A stretch of DNA of 63,613 nt from Phycisphaerae bacterium (lineage in GTDB: Bacteria > Planctomycetota > Phycisphaerae > Phycisphaerales > SM1A02), in assembly GCA_016795035.1 (NCBI GenBank), contig JAEUIT010000099.1:1-63613 (forward strand), read 5' to 3'. Numbering within the stretch: position 1 is the stretch's first letter; each line of letters starts with the position of its first letter. The notes below the pieces were generated by a model, which did no database searches, had not been told where the DNA came from, and was given only the letters and a program-made list of their open reading frames with translations. The translations under genes and the position numbers were made by a program. Positions 19,109 through 27,442 of this stretch are shown piece after piece.

Positions 19109-20491
19109 ATGCATCGACTCACCGCTGCCCTTCTCGCCTTCGCGACCACCGGACTCCACGTTGCAGCCGCAGACGATTCCGCGCCGCCGCCAAGTCCGGC
19201 TGCAACGGAGTCGACCGAAGTGACGCAACTGCGCGAGCGCGTCGCCAGGCTCGAGTCGACCATCAACCAGATGATGGAGAAGGACCAGCAGGCGTGGCTC
19301 AGCGACGAGCGCGCCGCGCAGATCCGCGAACTCGTCGCCGACACGCTCGCCGACGCCGACTCGCGGGCGAGCCTCCAGTCGAGCAGCGCGACCGCAGGAT
19401 GGGACAAGGGCTTCTTCCTCCAGAGCGCCGACGGCAACTTCCGCCTCAACATCGGCGGGCAGATCCAGTTCCGCTACATCTGGAACTACCAGAACGACAG
19501 CCCGACCGACGACGACCGCTACGGCTTCGAAGTGCGCCGCTCAAAGCTCGTCTTCAAGGGCCACATCTTCGACCCGTCGTGGCAGTACGAGCTCGAGATC
19601 GACTCGAGCCGGAACACCGGCGGCATGCAGCTCGGCGAAAACGTCTGGGTGCAGAAGGACTTCGGCGGCGGCTTCGTGATCCGCGCCGGCCAGTTCAAGC
19701 CGTTCTATCTCCGCGAGGAGAACGTGTCGTCGCGGCGCCTGCTCGCGGTCGAGCGCTCGAACGTGAACACCGCGTTCACCGCCGGCATCGCCCAAGGCGT
19801 GCAAGGCATGTACACGACGCCGAATTGGCGCATCGGCGCGGCGTACATCGACGGCTTCAACACCGGCAACACGCCCTACAACGCGGAGGACAATGAGTTC
19901 GCGTTCACCGGCCGCACCGAGTTCCTCGCGTGGGGCGACTGGAAGGCGATCGAAGACGACAACGCCTTCCGCGACGGAGCGCCCGCCCTCATGTTCGGCT
20001 TGGCCGGCTCCTTCCAGCGCAACGAGTTCGGCACCGGCAACAACACGCCGCCGCCGAACTTCAACAACAACGAGGGCGACACCTTCGGCACCTCCGCCGA
20101 CGTCACGTGGAAGGTCCAAGGCTTCACGCTCTCAGGCATCGTGATCTACCAGAACGTGGACTCGACCGACGGCGCCCGCGTGCCCTACAACTTCGACCAA
20201 TGGGGTGCGGTGCTGCGCGGCGGTCTGTTCGTCGCCGACGACGTCGAGCTCTACGCGGTCTACGAGTGGGGCGACTACGACCAGCCGAACCAAGCGAACC
20301 TGAGCACGCTGACCGCGGGCTTCAACTGGTTCTTCCACAAGAACGACATCAAGTGGTCGACCGACATCGGCTACGGCTTCAATCCCGTCGCCGCGCCATG
20401 GGTCGGTACCGGCGGCAGCGGCTGGCGCGTCGACGCGCCGGGCGAAGACGGCCAGATCGTCTTCCGCTCGCAGATTCAGTTGTTGTTCTGA
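19109..20491 (+). CDS. OprO/OprP-type outer-membrane porin
   Basis: A 460-residue outer-membrane beta-barrel of the phosphate-selective porin O/P family. It has a signal peptide (to about residue 20), a short coiled coil (QLRERVARLESTINQMMEK), then the barrel, which opens with the family's FRLNIGGQIQFRY and RRSKLVFKGHIFDPSWQYEL segments. The last strand ends in a terminal Phe (QIQLLF), as needed for BAM-dependent assembly. Family members form channels for phosphate, pyrophosphate or other anions; selectivity cannot be read here. The stop codon is followed after one base by a GC-rich hairpin and heptad array that include a terminator-like stem-loop. Confidence 0.88.
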   Translation: MHRLTAALLAFATTGLHVAAADDSAPPPSPAATESTEVTQLRERVARLESTINQMMEKDQQAWLSDERAAQIRELVADTLADADSRASLQSSSATAGWDKGFFLQSADGNFRLNIGGQIQFRYIWNYQNDSPTDDDRYGFEVRRSKLVFKGHIFDPSWQYELEIDSSRNTGGMQLGENVWVQKDFGGGFVIRAGQFKPFYLREENVSSRRLLAVERSNVNTAFTAGIAQGVQGMYTTPNWRIGAAYIDGFNTGNTPYNAEDNEFAFTGRTEFLAWGDWKAIEDDNAFRDGAPALMFGLAGSFQRNEFGTGNNTPPPNFNNNEGDTFGTSADVTWKVQGFTLSGIVIYQNVDSTDGARVPYNFDQWGAVLRGGLFVADDVELYAVYEWGDYDQPNQANLSTLTAGFNWFFHKNDIKWSTDIGYGFNPVAAPWVGTGGSGWRVDAPGEDGQIVFRSQIQLLF

Positions 20492-20492
20492 T

Positions 20493-20610
20493 GCGCGGCC
20501 GTTGGCCGCGAGGATTCAGGATTGAGGAGTCAGGAGTCAGGGGAAAGCACTCGAGCGCCAAGCTCGGGTGCTTTTCCACGGATAGCTCGAGCGCGGCCGT
20601 TGGCCGCGAG
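20493..20610 (+). terminator. Terminator-like element flanked by identical 20-bp repeats
   Basis: Two identical 20-bp sequences (20493-20512 and 20591-20610), each itself a GCGGCC/GGCCGC hairpin, enclose a GGATTCA/GGAGTCA heptad array and a stem-loop whose AAAGCAC (near 20544) pairs with GTGCTTT (near 20568), followed by TTCC. This would form a strong transcript end for the porin gene. The direct flanks are unusual and look like a duplicated target or recombination product. Confidence 0.65.
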
Positions 20611-20665
20611 TGGTCATGGTTCGGGGTTGGGGGTTCGGGGTTCTTGGCTCGGACCCAAGGCGCGC

Positions 20666-20797
20666 CCGTCTCCTTTCTTATCCGTGTTCATCTGTGTTCA
20701 TCTGTGGTTCCTCGTTCTGCGTGAAGGATGAGAGGAAGGAACCACGGATGAACGCAGATGAACACAGATGAGGAACGGTCAAGCCTCGCACGGCCGC
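20666..20797. repeat. Long palindromic repeat, left copy of a flanking pair
   Basis: A 132-bp element starting CCGTCTCCTTTCTTATCC, with inverted arms built from GTTCATCTGTGG and CCACGGATGAAC, and ending GGTCAAGCCTCGCACGGCCG. A near-identical direct copy lies at 21752-21882, the two differing mainly in the loop. Together they bracket the membrane-protein gene at 20987. The same palindrome occurs at 4631, 4882 and in half at 11825. Confidence 0.85.
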
Positions 20798-20986
20798 CGG
20801 ACTCGGAGGTCCAGCGGCCAAGGTTGAGGGGTTCAATGTGCGGGCTTTCGGCCTTGGCTCGGGCGCGCTGGGACACCAACCGGCAACCTTGCATAGTTTC
20901 GATGGCGACTGCGGGCGGAGGTTGCCGCCGAGTTCGGTTATACGCTTGCGCGTACCGGCGCTGTCGAGCGAGAGGAAGGGGGCCGT

Positions 20987-21601
20987 GTGAGCGTCCACCG
21001 TATGAAGTCTTGCAGGCGTATGACCTCCATCCTCGGATTCGGATTGGCGGGGCTCGTCACCACCTTCCTGGTCGCAGCCGTTTGCACCCTTTGGGGGACG
21101 TGGACTCGCTCGGAATTGCTGGCTCCGACGCCGGCCGACGAGCGAACGTGGATCGCCCGGCTCGGGGAGACTTCTCCGCGATGCAACGGACTTTTCGTCC
21201 ACTCCAAGCTGGGAAGCGACGCAAGGGCGCTCTTCTATGGCGAGAGGGGCCGCAACTCGCATTTGCTGGGTTGGTCCCGCGCTGGACTGCCGTTCAGGAG
21301 CTTCGAGGCATTTGCCCACAACGTGAACAGCGCCAAGTCCGAATTCGGGTTCCTTGAGGTACCGCAGCTGCCGCGTGCGACGGCAAGAGGAATTCCCTTC
21401 AGACCGATCTGGGTGGGCCTGCTCGCCGACACGCTCACATTCGGGACTCTCTGGTACGTGATTTCCCGTGGCTCCGGAGCGATACGCAAAGCGATTCGTC
21501 GACACGGCGGGCGGTGCGAGGCCTGCGCGTATCCGCTCCGAGCCCTCGACGCGTGCCCAGAGTGCGGACTCACCGCGCCGGCAGGACGTGGTCTGCGTTG
21601 A
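20987..21601 (+). CDS. Membrane protein with C-terminal zinc ribbon
   Basis: A 204-residue protein with a transmembrane helix at about 14-37, a 100-residue external part without recognised domain, a second hydrophobic helix near 145-163 and a cytoplasmic C-terminus carrying a zinc-ribbon (CEACAYPLR then CPECG). Many Phycisphaerae genomes encode short membrane proteins with such a terminal ribbon; their role is unknown. The GTG at 20987 is preceded at good distance by GAGGAAGGGGG, one of the clearest ribosome-binding sites in the window. Base composition is visibly less G+C-rich than the surroundings, with more A/T at third positions, and the gene is bracketed by direct copies of a repeat. Acquisition with the repeats is plausible but no transposase is present. 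Confidence 0.75.
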   Translation: MSVHRMKSCRRMTSILGFGLAGLVTTFLVAAVCTLWGTWTRSELLAPTPADERTWIARLGETSPRCNGLFVHSKLGSDARALFYGERGRNSHLLGWSRAGLPFRSFEAFAHNVNSAKSEFGFLEVPQLPRATARGIPFRPIWVGLLADTLTFGTLWYVISRGSGAIRKAIRRHGGRCEACAYPLRALDACPECGLTAPAGRGLR

Positions 21602-21751
21602 GGAAAATCTCGGCGTGCGCCAAAGTCGCACACATCCACGTTGCAGTCTGACTCGGTGTACGGACTGTCGACGAAGACCTTCGCGGATCTGTGTGCCGGA
21701 ACGCTCTGTCCACAGCCACCGGTGGACCGTCACCAAGTGATACCGGCGCGA

Positions 21752-21882
21752 CCGTCTCCTTTCTTATCCGTGTTTATCTGTGTTCATCTGTGGTTCCTGT
21801 TGTGTGTGATGCGTCAGAGGAAGGAACCACGGATGAACGCAGATGAACACAGATGAAGAACGGTCAAGCCTCGCGCGGCCGC
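21752..21882. repeat. Long palindromic repeat, right copy of a flanking pair
   Basis: Direct near-identical partner of the element at 20666-20797, with the same ends and a different loop. The region 21602-21751 before it contains one CGTTGCAG motif at 21639 and no gene. Confidence 0.85.
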
Positions 21883-22102
21883 TGGTCGGGAGGGTTCAGG
21901 GGCCAGGGTTCGGGGTGCAACACCGAAGCGCTGAGGCACCCCCTCCGTCATCGCTGCGCGATGCCACCTCCCCCGCGCGGCGCGCGGGGGAGGAGTCAGC
22001 ATTCGCGCCTGCAACGCGGAGCGCGCCCTGCTTCCTCCCCGCGAGCTCGGCTGGGCCTTCCCACTGACTCCTGACTCCTAACTCCTGACTCCCTTCTCCG
22101 CC
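21883..22102. repeat. Intergenic repeat remnants
   Basis: This stretch contains a GGGTTCAGGGGCCAGGG heptad piece (about 21892-21915), a CCCCCGCGCGGCGCGCGGGGG stem near 21970-21990, a CTGCAACGCGGAG motif at 22009 and a heptad right arm (TGACTCC units) at about 22063-22093 just after the stop of the minus-strand gene. No gene is supported. Confidence 0.7.
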
Positions 22103-22579
22103 TCACCCCACCCTCTCCCAGCCAAGCGACACGTAAAGCCGCTCTGCCGGTTCGTTTCCAGCGGTCACGACGAGACGCACGCGCGATTCGCCGAGGTCGC
22201 GCAACCGGTGCAACGCCCGCACGAGGCTTGCTCGCGCGAGGCCTCGGCGTTTCCACGTTGCAGCCGTCATCGAGAAGGCGATGAGCGGCTCGTCGCGCCA
22301 GCGGGTCACGATCGTCGCGGCCACGATCTCGTCGCCGACGACCGCGACGTCCGAGGCCTCGGGCATGTACGCCCCGTAGTCGCCGCGCCCGACGTTCGCG
22401 ACCTCGGCGCGAGCGAGGTCGAGCGTGCCGCCCTCGTCGTCGATCGTGCCGCGGTAGGCGTCGAGCATGAGCGCCGCGAGGCCTTCGAGGTCGGACTCGC
22501 GCGGGGTGCGGCCGGTCGCGGGCGTGTCGTTCGCCGCAGGAAGCGGGTCGTCGAGGCGTCGGAGCATCTCGTAGCGCAT
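22103..22579 (-). CDS. GNAT family N-acetyltransferase
   Basis: A 158-residue GNAT protein. The acetyl-CoA-binding motif A lies around residues 104-122 (TAATWKRRGLARASLVRAL, matching the R/Q-x-x-G-x-A pattern), followed by the C-terminal NEPAERLYVSLGWERV typical of motif B. It transfers an acetyl group to an amine on an unknown substrate. The start at 22579 is the only ATG before the fold; it diverges from the DUF1272 gene with 30 bp between start codons, so the two share a very small promoter region. The N-terminal 100 residues cover the substrate-binding part and show no further hint. Confidence 0.85.
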   Translation of the reverse strand: MRYEMLRRLDDPLPAANDTPATGRTPRESDLEGLAALMLDAYRGTIDDEGGTLDLARAEVANVGRGDYGAYMPEASDVAVVGDEIVAATIVTRWRDEPLIAFSMTAATWKRRGLARASLVRALHRLRDLGESRVRLVVTAGNEPAERLYVSLGWERVG

Positions 22580-22609
22580 CGGTCGCGCGAGTCTATACGC
22601 TCCCTGCCG

Positions 22610-22864
22610 ATGCTCGAACTGCGACCGAACTGCGAATGCTGCGACCGGGACCTGCCGCCCGAGTCGCGCGACGCCCGAATCTGCTCCTTCGAGTGCACGT
22701 TCTGCGCGGCGTGCGCCGACGGCGCGCTTCGCGGCACGTGCCCGAACTGCGGCGGCAACTTGGTGCCGCGCCCGATCCGCCCGCCGCACGAACTCGCGAA
22801 GCATCCGGCGTCGACGACCCGCGTGCGCGCGAAGCGCCCCTGCGGCGGCGTCAGCGGCCGCTGA
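22610..22864 (+). CDS. DUF1272 small zinc-binding protein
   Basis: An 84-residue protein matching DUF1272: MLELRPNCECCDRDLPP at the start, then CSFECTFCAAC and GTCPNCGGNLVPRP. The eight or so cysteines are arranged as zinc-ribbon knuckles. The family is widespread, short and of unknown function. The C-terminal 30 residues beyond the domain are basic and unstructured. The 3' end overlaps the convergent thioredoxin-like gene by 14 bp. Confidence 0.88.
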   Translation: MLELRPNCECCDRDLPPESRDARICSFECTFCAACADGALRGTCPNCGGNLVPRPIRPPHELAKHPASTTRVRAKRPCGGVSGR

Positions 22865-23282
22865 AGGGCTCGAGCCACTCGATGAGTTCGTCGCTCGAGG
22901 CCGCGCCGACGAGCCGATCGAGCTCCTCGTCGCCGCGGAAGACGAGCATCGTCGGGATCGACGAGAGGCCGAGGTCGCGGGCGAGCGCGCCGTGCTCGTC
23001 GACATCGAGCGGCACCACGATCGCGCGGTCCTTGAGCCACGCGACGAGATGCTCGTCGCGCCACGTCGTCGCGTCCATGTGCTTGCATGGCCCGCACCAG
23101 TCCGCGGTCGCCTTGACGACGAGGAGCTTCCCCTCGGCGGCGGCGGCGGCCCTCGCCTCGGCGAGCGGACGCTGATCGAAGACGGGCGGCGGCCCCGCCG
23201 GCACGTGCTCGCAGGCGAACGGGCCAGTCGCGAGCGCGGCGGCTGCAACGACGAGTACGCACCTTCGGACGATTCGACCCAC
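22851..23282 (-). CDS. Exported thioredoxin-fold protein
   Basis: A 143-residue protein with an N-terminal signal (a cysteine at about residue 24, in GPFAC, may be a lipidation site although proline at -3 is unusual). The thioredoxin fold has the active site ADWCGPCKHMD and the cis-Pro loop SIPTMLVF. It would act as a periplasmic disulfide reductase or in cytochrome maturation. The start is GTG at 23282 with a near-perfect AGGAGG five bases upstream. A CTGCAACG motif lies on each side of the start (23243 and 23299). Confidence 0.87.
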   Translation of the reverse strand: MGRIVRRCVLVVAAAALATGPFACEHVPAGPPPVFDQRPLAEARAAAAAEGKLLVVKATADWCGPCKHMDATTWRDEHLVAWLKDRAIVVPLDVDEHGALARDLGLSSIPTMLVFRGDEELDRLVGAASSDELIEWLEPFSGR

Positions 23283-23322
23283 GTGAGCCTCCTGTCGCCT
23301 GCAACGCCGAGATGCGGGCAGT

Positions 23323-24468
23323 CTACCTCGTCCTCTCGAGGGGACGTAGCCGCGGGTCGGTCCCGACGAGCGCGTCCCAGAGTTCGGTGGCCCGCGAGCG
23401 CGAGCGGCCGAAGGCGCTGTCGAAGCGCAGCTCGCTGCCGGGGACGCCGAGCGTCGGCAACTGCAGCCCCCAGAGCGGTTCGGAGTCTGGGCCGACGCCG
23501 TAGCGCACGTCTCCCACGAGGAGCGGCTGGCCCTGCGATCCCTCGTCCGCGAGCGCGACGTAGCCGTCGGCGAAATCGGCGAACTGGCCGAAGATCTCGC
23601 GGGTCCGCTCGAGCGTGGAGGCGTCGAGCGAGGGCAGCGACGCGAGGTCGTCGCGCGTGAGGCGCGGCAGCGCGACGCCTTCGAGCACGGTGATCTCCGC
23701 GTTGCCGCCGAACATCGTGTAGGGCCAATGCGGCACGCGCACGAAGTCGGTCTGGATCGACGTGCGGCCCGTCGCGGGATCGCGGAATTCGTACACGCTT
23801 CGCCAGAGGGTGAGCGAGAGCGGCTGCGGCATCGCCCGGCGGCGCCCCTCGACGATCGCATGCCCGCGCGCCGCGGCGAGCGCGGCCTGTGCGTCGAGCG
23901 CACGACCGCGTTGCAGCCCGCCGATCCCGGCGTAGGCGACGTAGAGAAGGAAGCCCGAGAGCGCCATCGCGCGCGGCAGTCGCTGCGCCGAGAGCTCGGT
24001 TGAAGCGCGCCTCCGCCACGAAACCACGGCTGCAACGAGGAGGAGCGCCGCGGACGCGAGCGTCAGCACCGGATCGACGATCGGCAAGACATCCCACGAC
24101 GTGCGCTCGCGTGTGAACGGCCACCAGAGGTGCGTGCCGTAGCTCGTCGCCGCGTCGAGCGGCGCGTGCGTCAGGACGCCGAGCGTGCACGCCGCGAAGA
24201 CCGCCCAGGGCACCCGTCGCCACGCGGGAACGAGCATCGCGAGCGCCGTCAGGATCGCGCCCTGCGCGGGCGCCAACACGAGCGCGTGCGTGAAGTGCCG
24301 ATGCCACAGGAGTCCGCCGAGCGGGTCGCCCTGGGGCCGGATCAGGACGTCGAGATCGGGCACGAGGCCGCCGATCGCGCCCAGGAGCCATGCGCTCCGC
24401 GGCAAACGCCGCGCGAGGATCGCGTGCGCGGCGCAGGCGCCGATGACGGCTTGTGAGATGGGGTCCAT
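23323..24468 (-). CDS. YdjM-type membrane-bound metal-dependent hydrolase
   Basis: A 381-residue integral membrane protein. The N-terminal 150 residues match the YdjM/DUF457 family: MDPISQAVIGACAAHAI, GGLVPDLDVL and the metal-ligand HRHFTHAL, followed by HAPLDAATSYG. Five or so transmembrane helices are visible, with the last near residue 180. The C-terminal 200 residues form a soluble domain seen in longer members. The family is annotated as metal-dependent hydrolase from its His/Asp residues, but no substrate is proven. It is 40 bp downstream, in the opposite sense of nothing else, so it may share a transcript with the thioredoxin-like gene. Confidence 0.82.
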   Translation of the reverse strand: MDPISQAVIGACAAHAILARRLPRSAWLLGAIGGLVPDLDVLIRPQGDPLGGLLWHRHFTHALVLAPAQGAILTALAMLVPAWRRVPWAVFAACTLGVLTHAPLDAATSYGTHLWWPFTRERTSWDVLPIVDPVLTLASAALLLVAAVVSWRRRASTELSAQRLPRAMALSGFLLYVAYAGIGGLQRGRALDAQAALAAARGHAIVEGRRRAMPQPLSLTLWRSVYEFRDPATGRTSIQTDFVRVPHWPYTMFGGNAEITVLEGVALPRLTRDDLASLPSLDASTLERTREIFGQFADFADGYVALADEGSQGQPLLVGDVRYGVGPDSEPLWGLQLPTLGVPGSELRFDSAFGRSRSRATELWDALVGTDPRLRPLERTR

Positions 24469-24490
24469 GTGCTCGCCGCGCCGCGCGCGG

Positions 24491-25480
24491 TCACGTCCAC
24501 CACGGCGTCGCCGGCTGCTCGATGATGATTGCTTCGTTCAAGAATTCGATCGCACGGAGCAAGCCTTCTTCCACCGACATGTAGGCGTCCTCATGCTCGA
24601 TCGAGAGGACGTGGTCGTAGCCGTAGCGGCGCAGCATCGAGACGAACGGCTTCCAGAAGTCGTGGCCGTGGCCGTAGCCGCAGGTGCGGAAGCTCCAGGC
24701 CCGATGCTTGAGGTCGGTGTAGGGACGCGCGTCGTTGTAGCCGTTGATCGCGCCCTCGTGCCGATCGAGCTCGGTGTCCTTCGCGTGGCAGTAGAAGAGG
24801 AGCCCGGCCTCGCCGAGCGCGCGGGCGGCTGCAACGGGGTCGATCCCCTGCCAGAAGAAGTGGCTCGGGTCGAGGTTCGCGCCGAGGACGACCTTCTTCG
24901 AGCCGCTCGCCTTCGTGGCCCGTTCGCTCAGGCGAATCAGCGTGTCGGGGTTGTAGACGCAGAACCCGGGGTGCGCTTCCCATGCGACCCGGACGCCGAG
25001 CTTCGCGCAAAGCTTCGCCTGCTCGGCCCAATAGGGAACTAACACCTCGTCCCACTGGTATTTCAGGATCGCGGCGTAGTCCGGCGGCCAGGCGCACGTG
25101 ACCCAATTCGGCGTCTTGTCGGCCTTCGAGCCGCCGGGGCAGCCGGAGAAGGTGATGACGACGTCGGTGCCGAGTTTCGGCGCGAGCTGCACCGCCGTCT
25201 CGAACGCCTTGTGGTCGTTCGTCGCGTGCTTCTTGTCCGGATGCACCGGGTTGCCGTGCACCGCGAGGCCAGAGAGCATCAGGCCGTGTTCCTTGAGGAT
25301 GCCCTTGATGCGGTCCTGCTCCGCGGCGCTTGCGAGCACCTTCGCGGGATCGAAGAACGGCTTTCCCGGGTACGCACCGACCGGCAGCTCGATGGCGTCG
25401 AGGCCGGCGTCGGCGCAGAACTCCGCGGCCGCTTCGAGGGTGCGATCGGAGAAGAGCGCTGCCATCACGCCGAGTTTCAT
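24491..25480 (-). CDS. Sugar phosphate isomerase/epimerase (AP-endonuclease-2 fold)
   Basis: A 329-residue TIM-barrel protein of the xylose isomerase-like family. It starts MKLGVMAALFSDRTLEAAAE and shows the metal-binding acidic and histidine residues expected at barrel ends: AWEAHPGFCV, GANLDPSHFFWQG, FYCHAKDTE and SIEHEDAYMS. Members interconvert keto-sugars or act in inositol and rare-sugar breakdown; those with the HAKD and EHED motifs are often paired with sugar oxidoreductases, which are not seen here. An AGGA lies eight bases upstream of the ATG. It is followed on the same strand by the YdjM-type gene after 22 bp. Confidence 0.87.
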   Translation of the reverse strand: MKLGVMAALFSDRTLEAAAEFCADAGLDAIELPVGAYPGKPFFDPAKVLASAAEQDRIKGILKEHGLMLSGLAVHGNPVHPDKKHATNDHKAFETAVQLAPKLGTDVVITFSGCPGGSKADKTPNWVTCAWPPDYAAILKYQWDEVLVPYWAEQAKLCAKLGVRVAWEAHPGFCVYNPDTLIRLSERATKASGSKKVVLGANLDPSHFFWQGIDPVAAARALGEAGLLFYCHAKDTELDRHEGAINGYNDARPYTDLKHRAWSFRTCGYGHGHDFWKPFVSMLRRYGYDHVLSIEHEDAYMSVEEGLLRAIEFLNEAIIIEQPATPWWT

Positions 25481-25669
25481 GGGCGGGTCCTGTCGAAGAG
25501 GGAGTCGGCGTCACTCGCGCCGGCGGGGAAATCACGGTAGCGGAAGGACGGCCGCGCGCGGGCGTCCGTCGTCGAACGCCGAGTTGCCCGCGCTCCGAAT
25601 CGGTCGGAACCGCGACCGAAGAAGGAGCGAACCGTTGCAGTGACCCGCCGGGCGCGGGACACTCCCCCG

Positions 25670-27334
25670 ATGCGCGATCCGCTCGCTTCCACGACCTTGT
25701 CCCTCGGCCGACCGCGCTCGCGCTGCGCGTGGCGAAGCCTCGGCCGCGTTGTCGCGATCGGCAGCGTCACCCTCGCGGTCGCGGTTGCCTCCGCGTCGAC
25801 GCCGCCACCGGCCGCGCCGCCAGCGACGACGCAACCTACGCCACCGCCGGCCCAACCGCCCGCCACCCCGCCGGCGACTCCGCCGACCGAGCCCCCTCCG
25901 GCAACTCAGCCGGCACCAACGTCTCCTCCCGCGACGGTCCCGACGACCGCCCCCGCCATCGCGCCGTCCTCCTCGCGTTCGCTCACGCCGAGGCCCGGCG
26001 AGAAGCCGCGACGCATCTACGTCATCGAGGACAAGTTCAGCGAGTTCTATGGCATCGTCCGCGCCGAGGAGGACGACCGCGTCATCCTCGAACAGGTCGG
26101 CGGCAAGCTCCGCGAGTTCTACCGCTCGCGCGTGCTCGAGATCATCGAGCTCGTCGAGCCGGAGCCGGGCCAGCCCGGCGTCGTCTACATGCGCGACGGC
26201 CGGAGCTACAGCGGCACGATCATTTCCGACAACTACGACGGCGTCGAGATCGAGATCAAGGGCATCAAGCAGCGGCTCGCGCGACGCGACGTCCACCACG
26301 TCACGCTCACGCTCACGCCGCGGCAGTTCTATGAGAAAGCGCGGAAGGAGATCGGCGCGGACCAGTTCACCGACCGCATGCGCCTCGCCCGCTATCTCTT
26401 CAACAAGAAGATGTACCTCGAGGCACGCGAGGAGCTGATCTCCCTCCTGCAGGTGATCGATCTGCATGAGGCGAAGGAGCTGTTGCGCACCGTCGAGGCG
26501 CAGCTCTCCCTCCAGAACCCGGTGCCGCCGTCGGTCGCGCCCGAGATGGAGCCGCCGCCCGGCGCCCTCCGCGAGGACAACACCGGCAAGGGTCCGGTGC
26601 GATTCCTCGACACCCTTCCCGATCGCCTCCTGACCGACGAGGACGTCAACCTCATCCGCGTCTACGAGATCGACTTCCACGACCCGCCGCGGGTCACGGT
26701 GTCGCCCGACACGATCCGCGAGCTGATCGAGAAGTACGCCGACAGCGAACTCATCCCGGAGAACGCCGAGGCCCGCTCGGCGCTCTTCCGCGCCGAGCCG
26801 ATCCGGATCGTGCGCCTGATGTTCGACCTGAAGGCGCGCGAGCTCTACCCGAAGATCGAGGTCACGAGCGAGCCGCACGCCCTGGCGCTCTTCCGCCAGC
26901 GGATCCACAACACGTGGCTCATCGGGAATTGCGCCACGAGCCGCTGCCACGGCGGCGTCGACGCCGGCCGCTTCTTCCTCCACACGAAGGACCATAAGTC
27001 CGACCGCGTGCGCTACACGAACCTCCTCATTCTCGAGCGGCTTCGGATTCCGGGAAAGCCGCCGCTCATCGATTGGGAGAAGCCCACCGACAGCCTGCTC
27101 ATCCAGTACGGCCTGCCGCGCGACGTGGCTCGCTATCCGCACCCCGACGTCAAGGGATGGGAGCCGGTCTTCACGCGCATCACGAAGCGCCTGATCGACG
27201 ACTTCGCGGCGTGGTGCAAGGCGATGTACCAGCCGCGACCGGACTATCCGGTCGAGTACGAGCCGCCGCAGTTGGTCTCGCCAGACGAGCCCGAAACGCA
27301 GATCGGCGACGAGCCCGATCGCGTCCCTCGCTGA
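25670..27334 (+). CDS. Exported Pro-rich protein with CX4CH motif
   Basis: About 554 residues. A basic N-terminus and hydrophobic segment (VVAIGSVTLAVAVASAS) are followed by a 60-residue Pro/Ala/Thr linker, then two small beta-rich segments (RIYVIEDKFSEFYGIVRAEE and VYMRDGRSYSGTIISDNY), a helical part and a C-terminal domain with NCATSRCHGG near residue 421. The latter resembles the heme-binding CXXCH of c-type cytochromes but has four residues between cysteines. Planctomycete cytochrome-like domains often have the context C-x-x-CHG, so a divergent heme site is possible but unproven. An upstream GTG at 25640 is an alternative start, with AAGGAG 13 bases before it. Function unknown. Confidence 0.7.
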   Translation: MRDPLASTTLSLGRPRSRCAWRSLGRVVAIGSVTLAVAVASASTPPPAAPPATTQPTPPPAQPPATPPATPPTEPPPATQPAPTSPPATVPTTAPAIAPSSSRSLTPRPGEKPRRIYVIEDKFSEFYGIVRAEEDDRVILEQVGGKLREFYRSRVLEIIELVEPEPGQPGVVYMRDGRSYSGTIISDNYDGVEIEIKGIKQRLARRDVHHVTLTLTPRQFYEKARKEIGADQFTDRMRLARYLFNKKMYLEAREELISLLQVIDLHEAKELLRTVEAQLSLQNPVPPSVAPEMEPPPGALREDNTGKGPVRFLDTLPDRLLTDEDVNLIRVYEIDFHDPPRVTVSPDTIRELIEKYADSELIPENAEARSALFRAEPIRIVRLMFDLKARELYPKIEVTSEPHALALFRQRIHNTWLIGNCATSRCHGGVDAGRFFLHTKDHKSDRVRYTNLLILERLRIPGKPPLIDWEKPTDSLLIQYGLPRDVARYPHPDVKGWEPVFTRITKRLIDDFAAWCKAMYQPRPDYPVEYEPPQLVSPDEPETQIGDEPDRVPR

Positions 27335-27442
27335 CGCGGCTGCCGTTACACTCCGTCGCCCTGCATTTGCCTTCGATGGCTTCCCGGCATTCAGACGGCC
27401 AGCGCCCGCCACGGGCGTAGGCACGCACGAGGTTTCTACGAC

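Noticed and set aside
20987..21601. The bracketed gene as a transposase or integrase
   Set aside because: It encodes a membrane protein with a zinc ribbon and no DDE, tyrosine or HUH recombinase residues.
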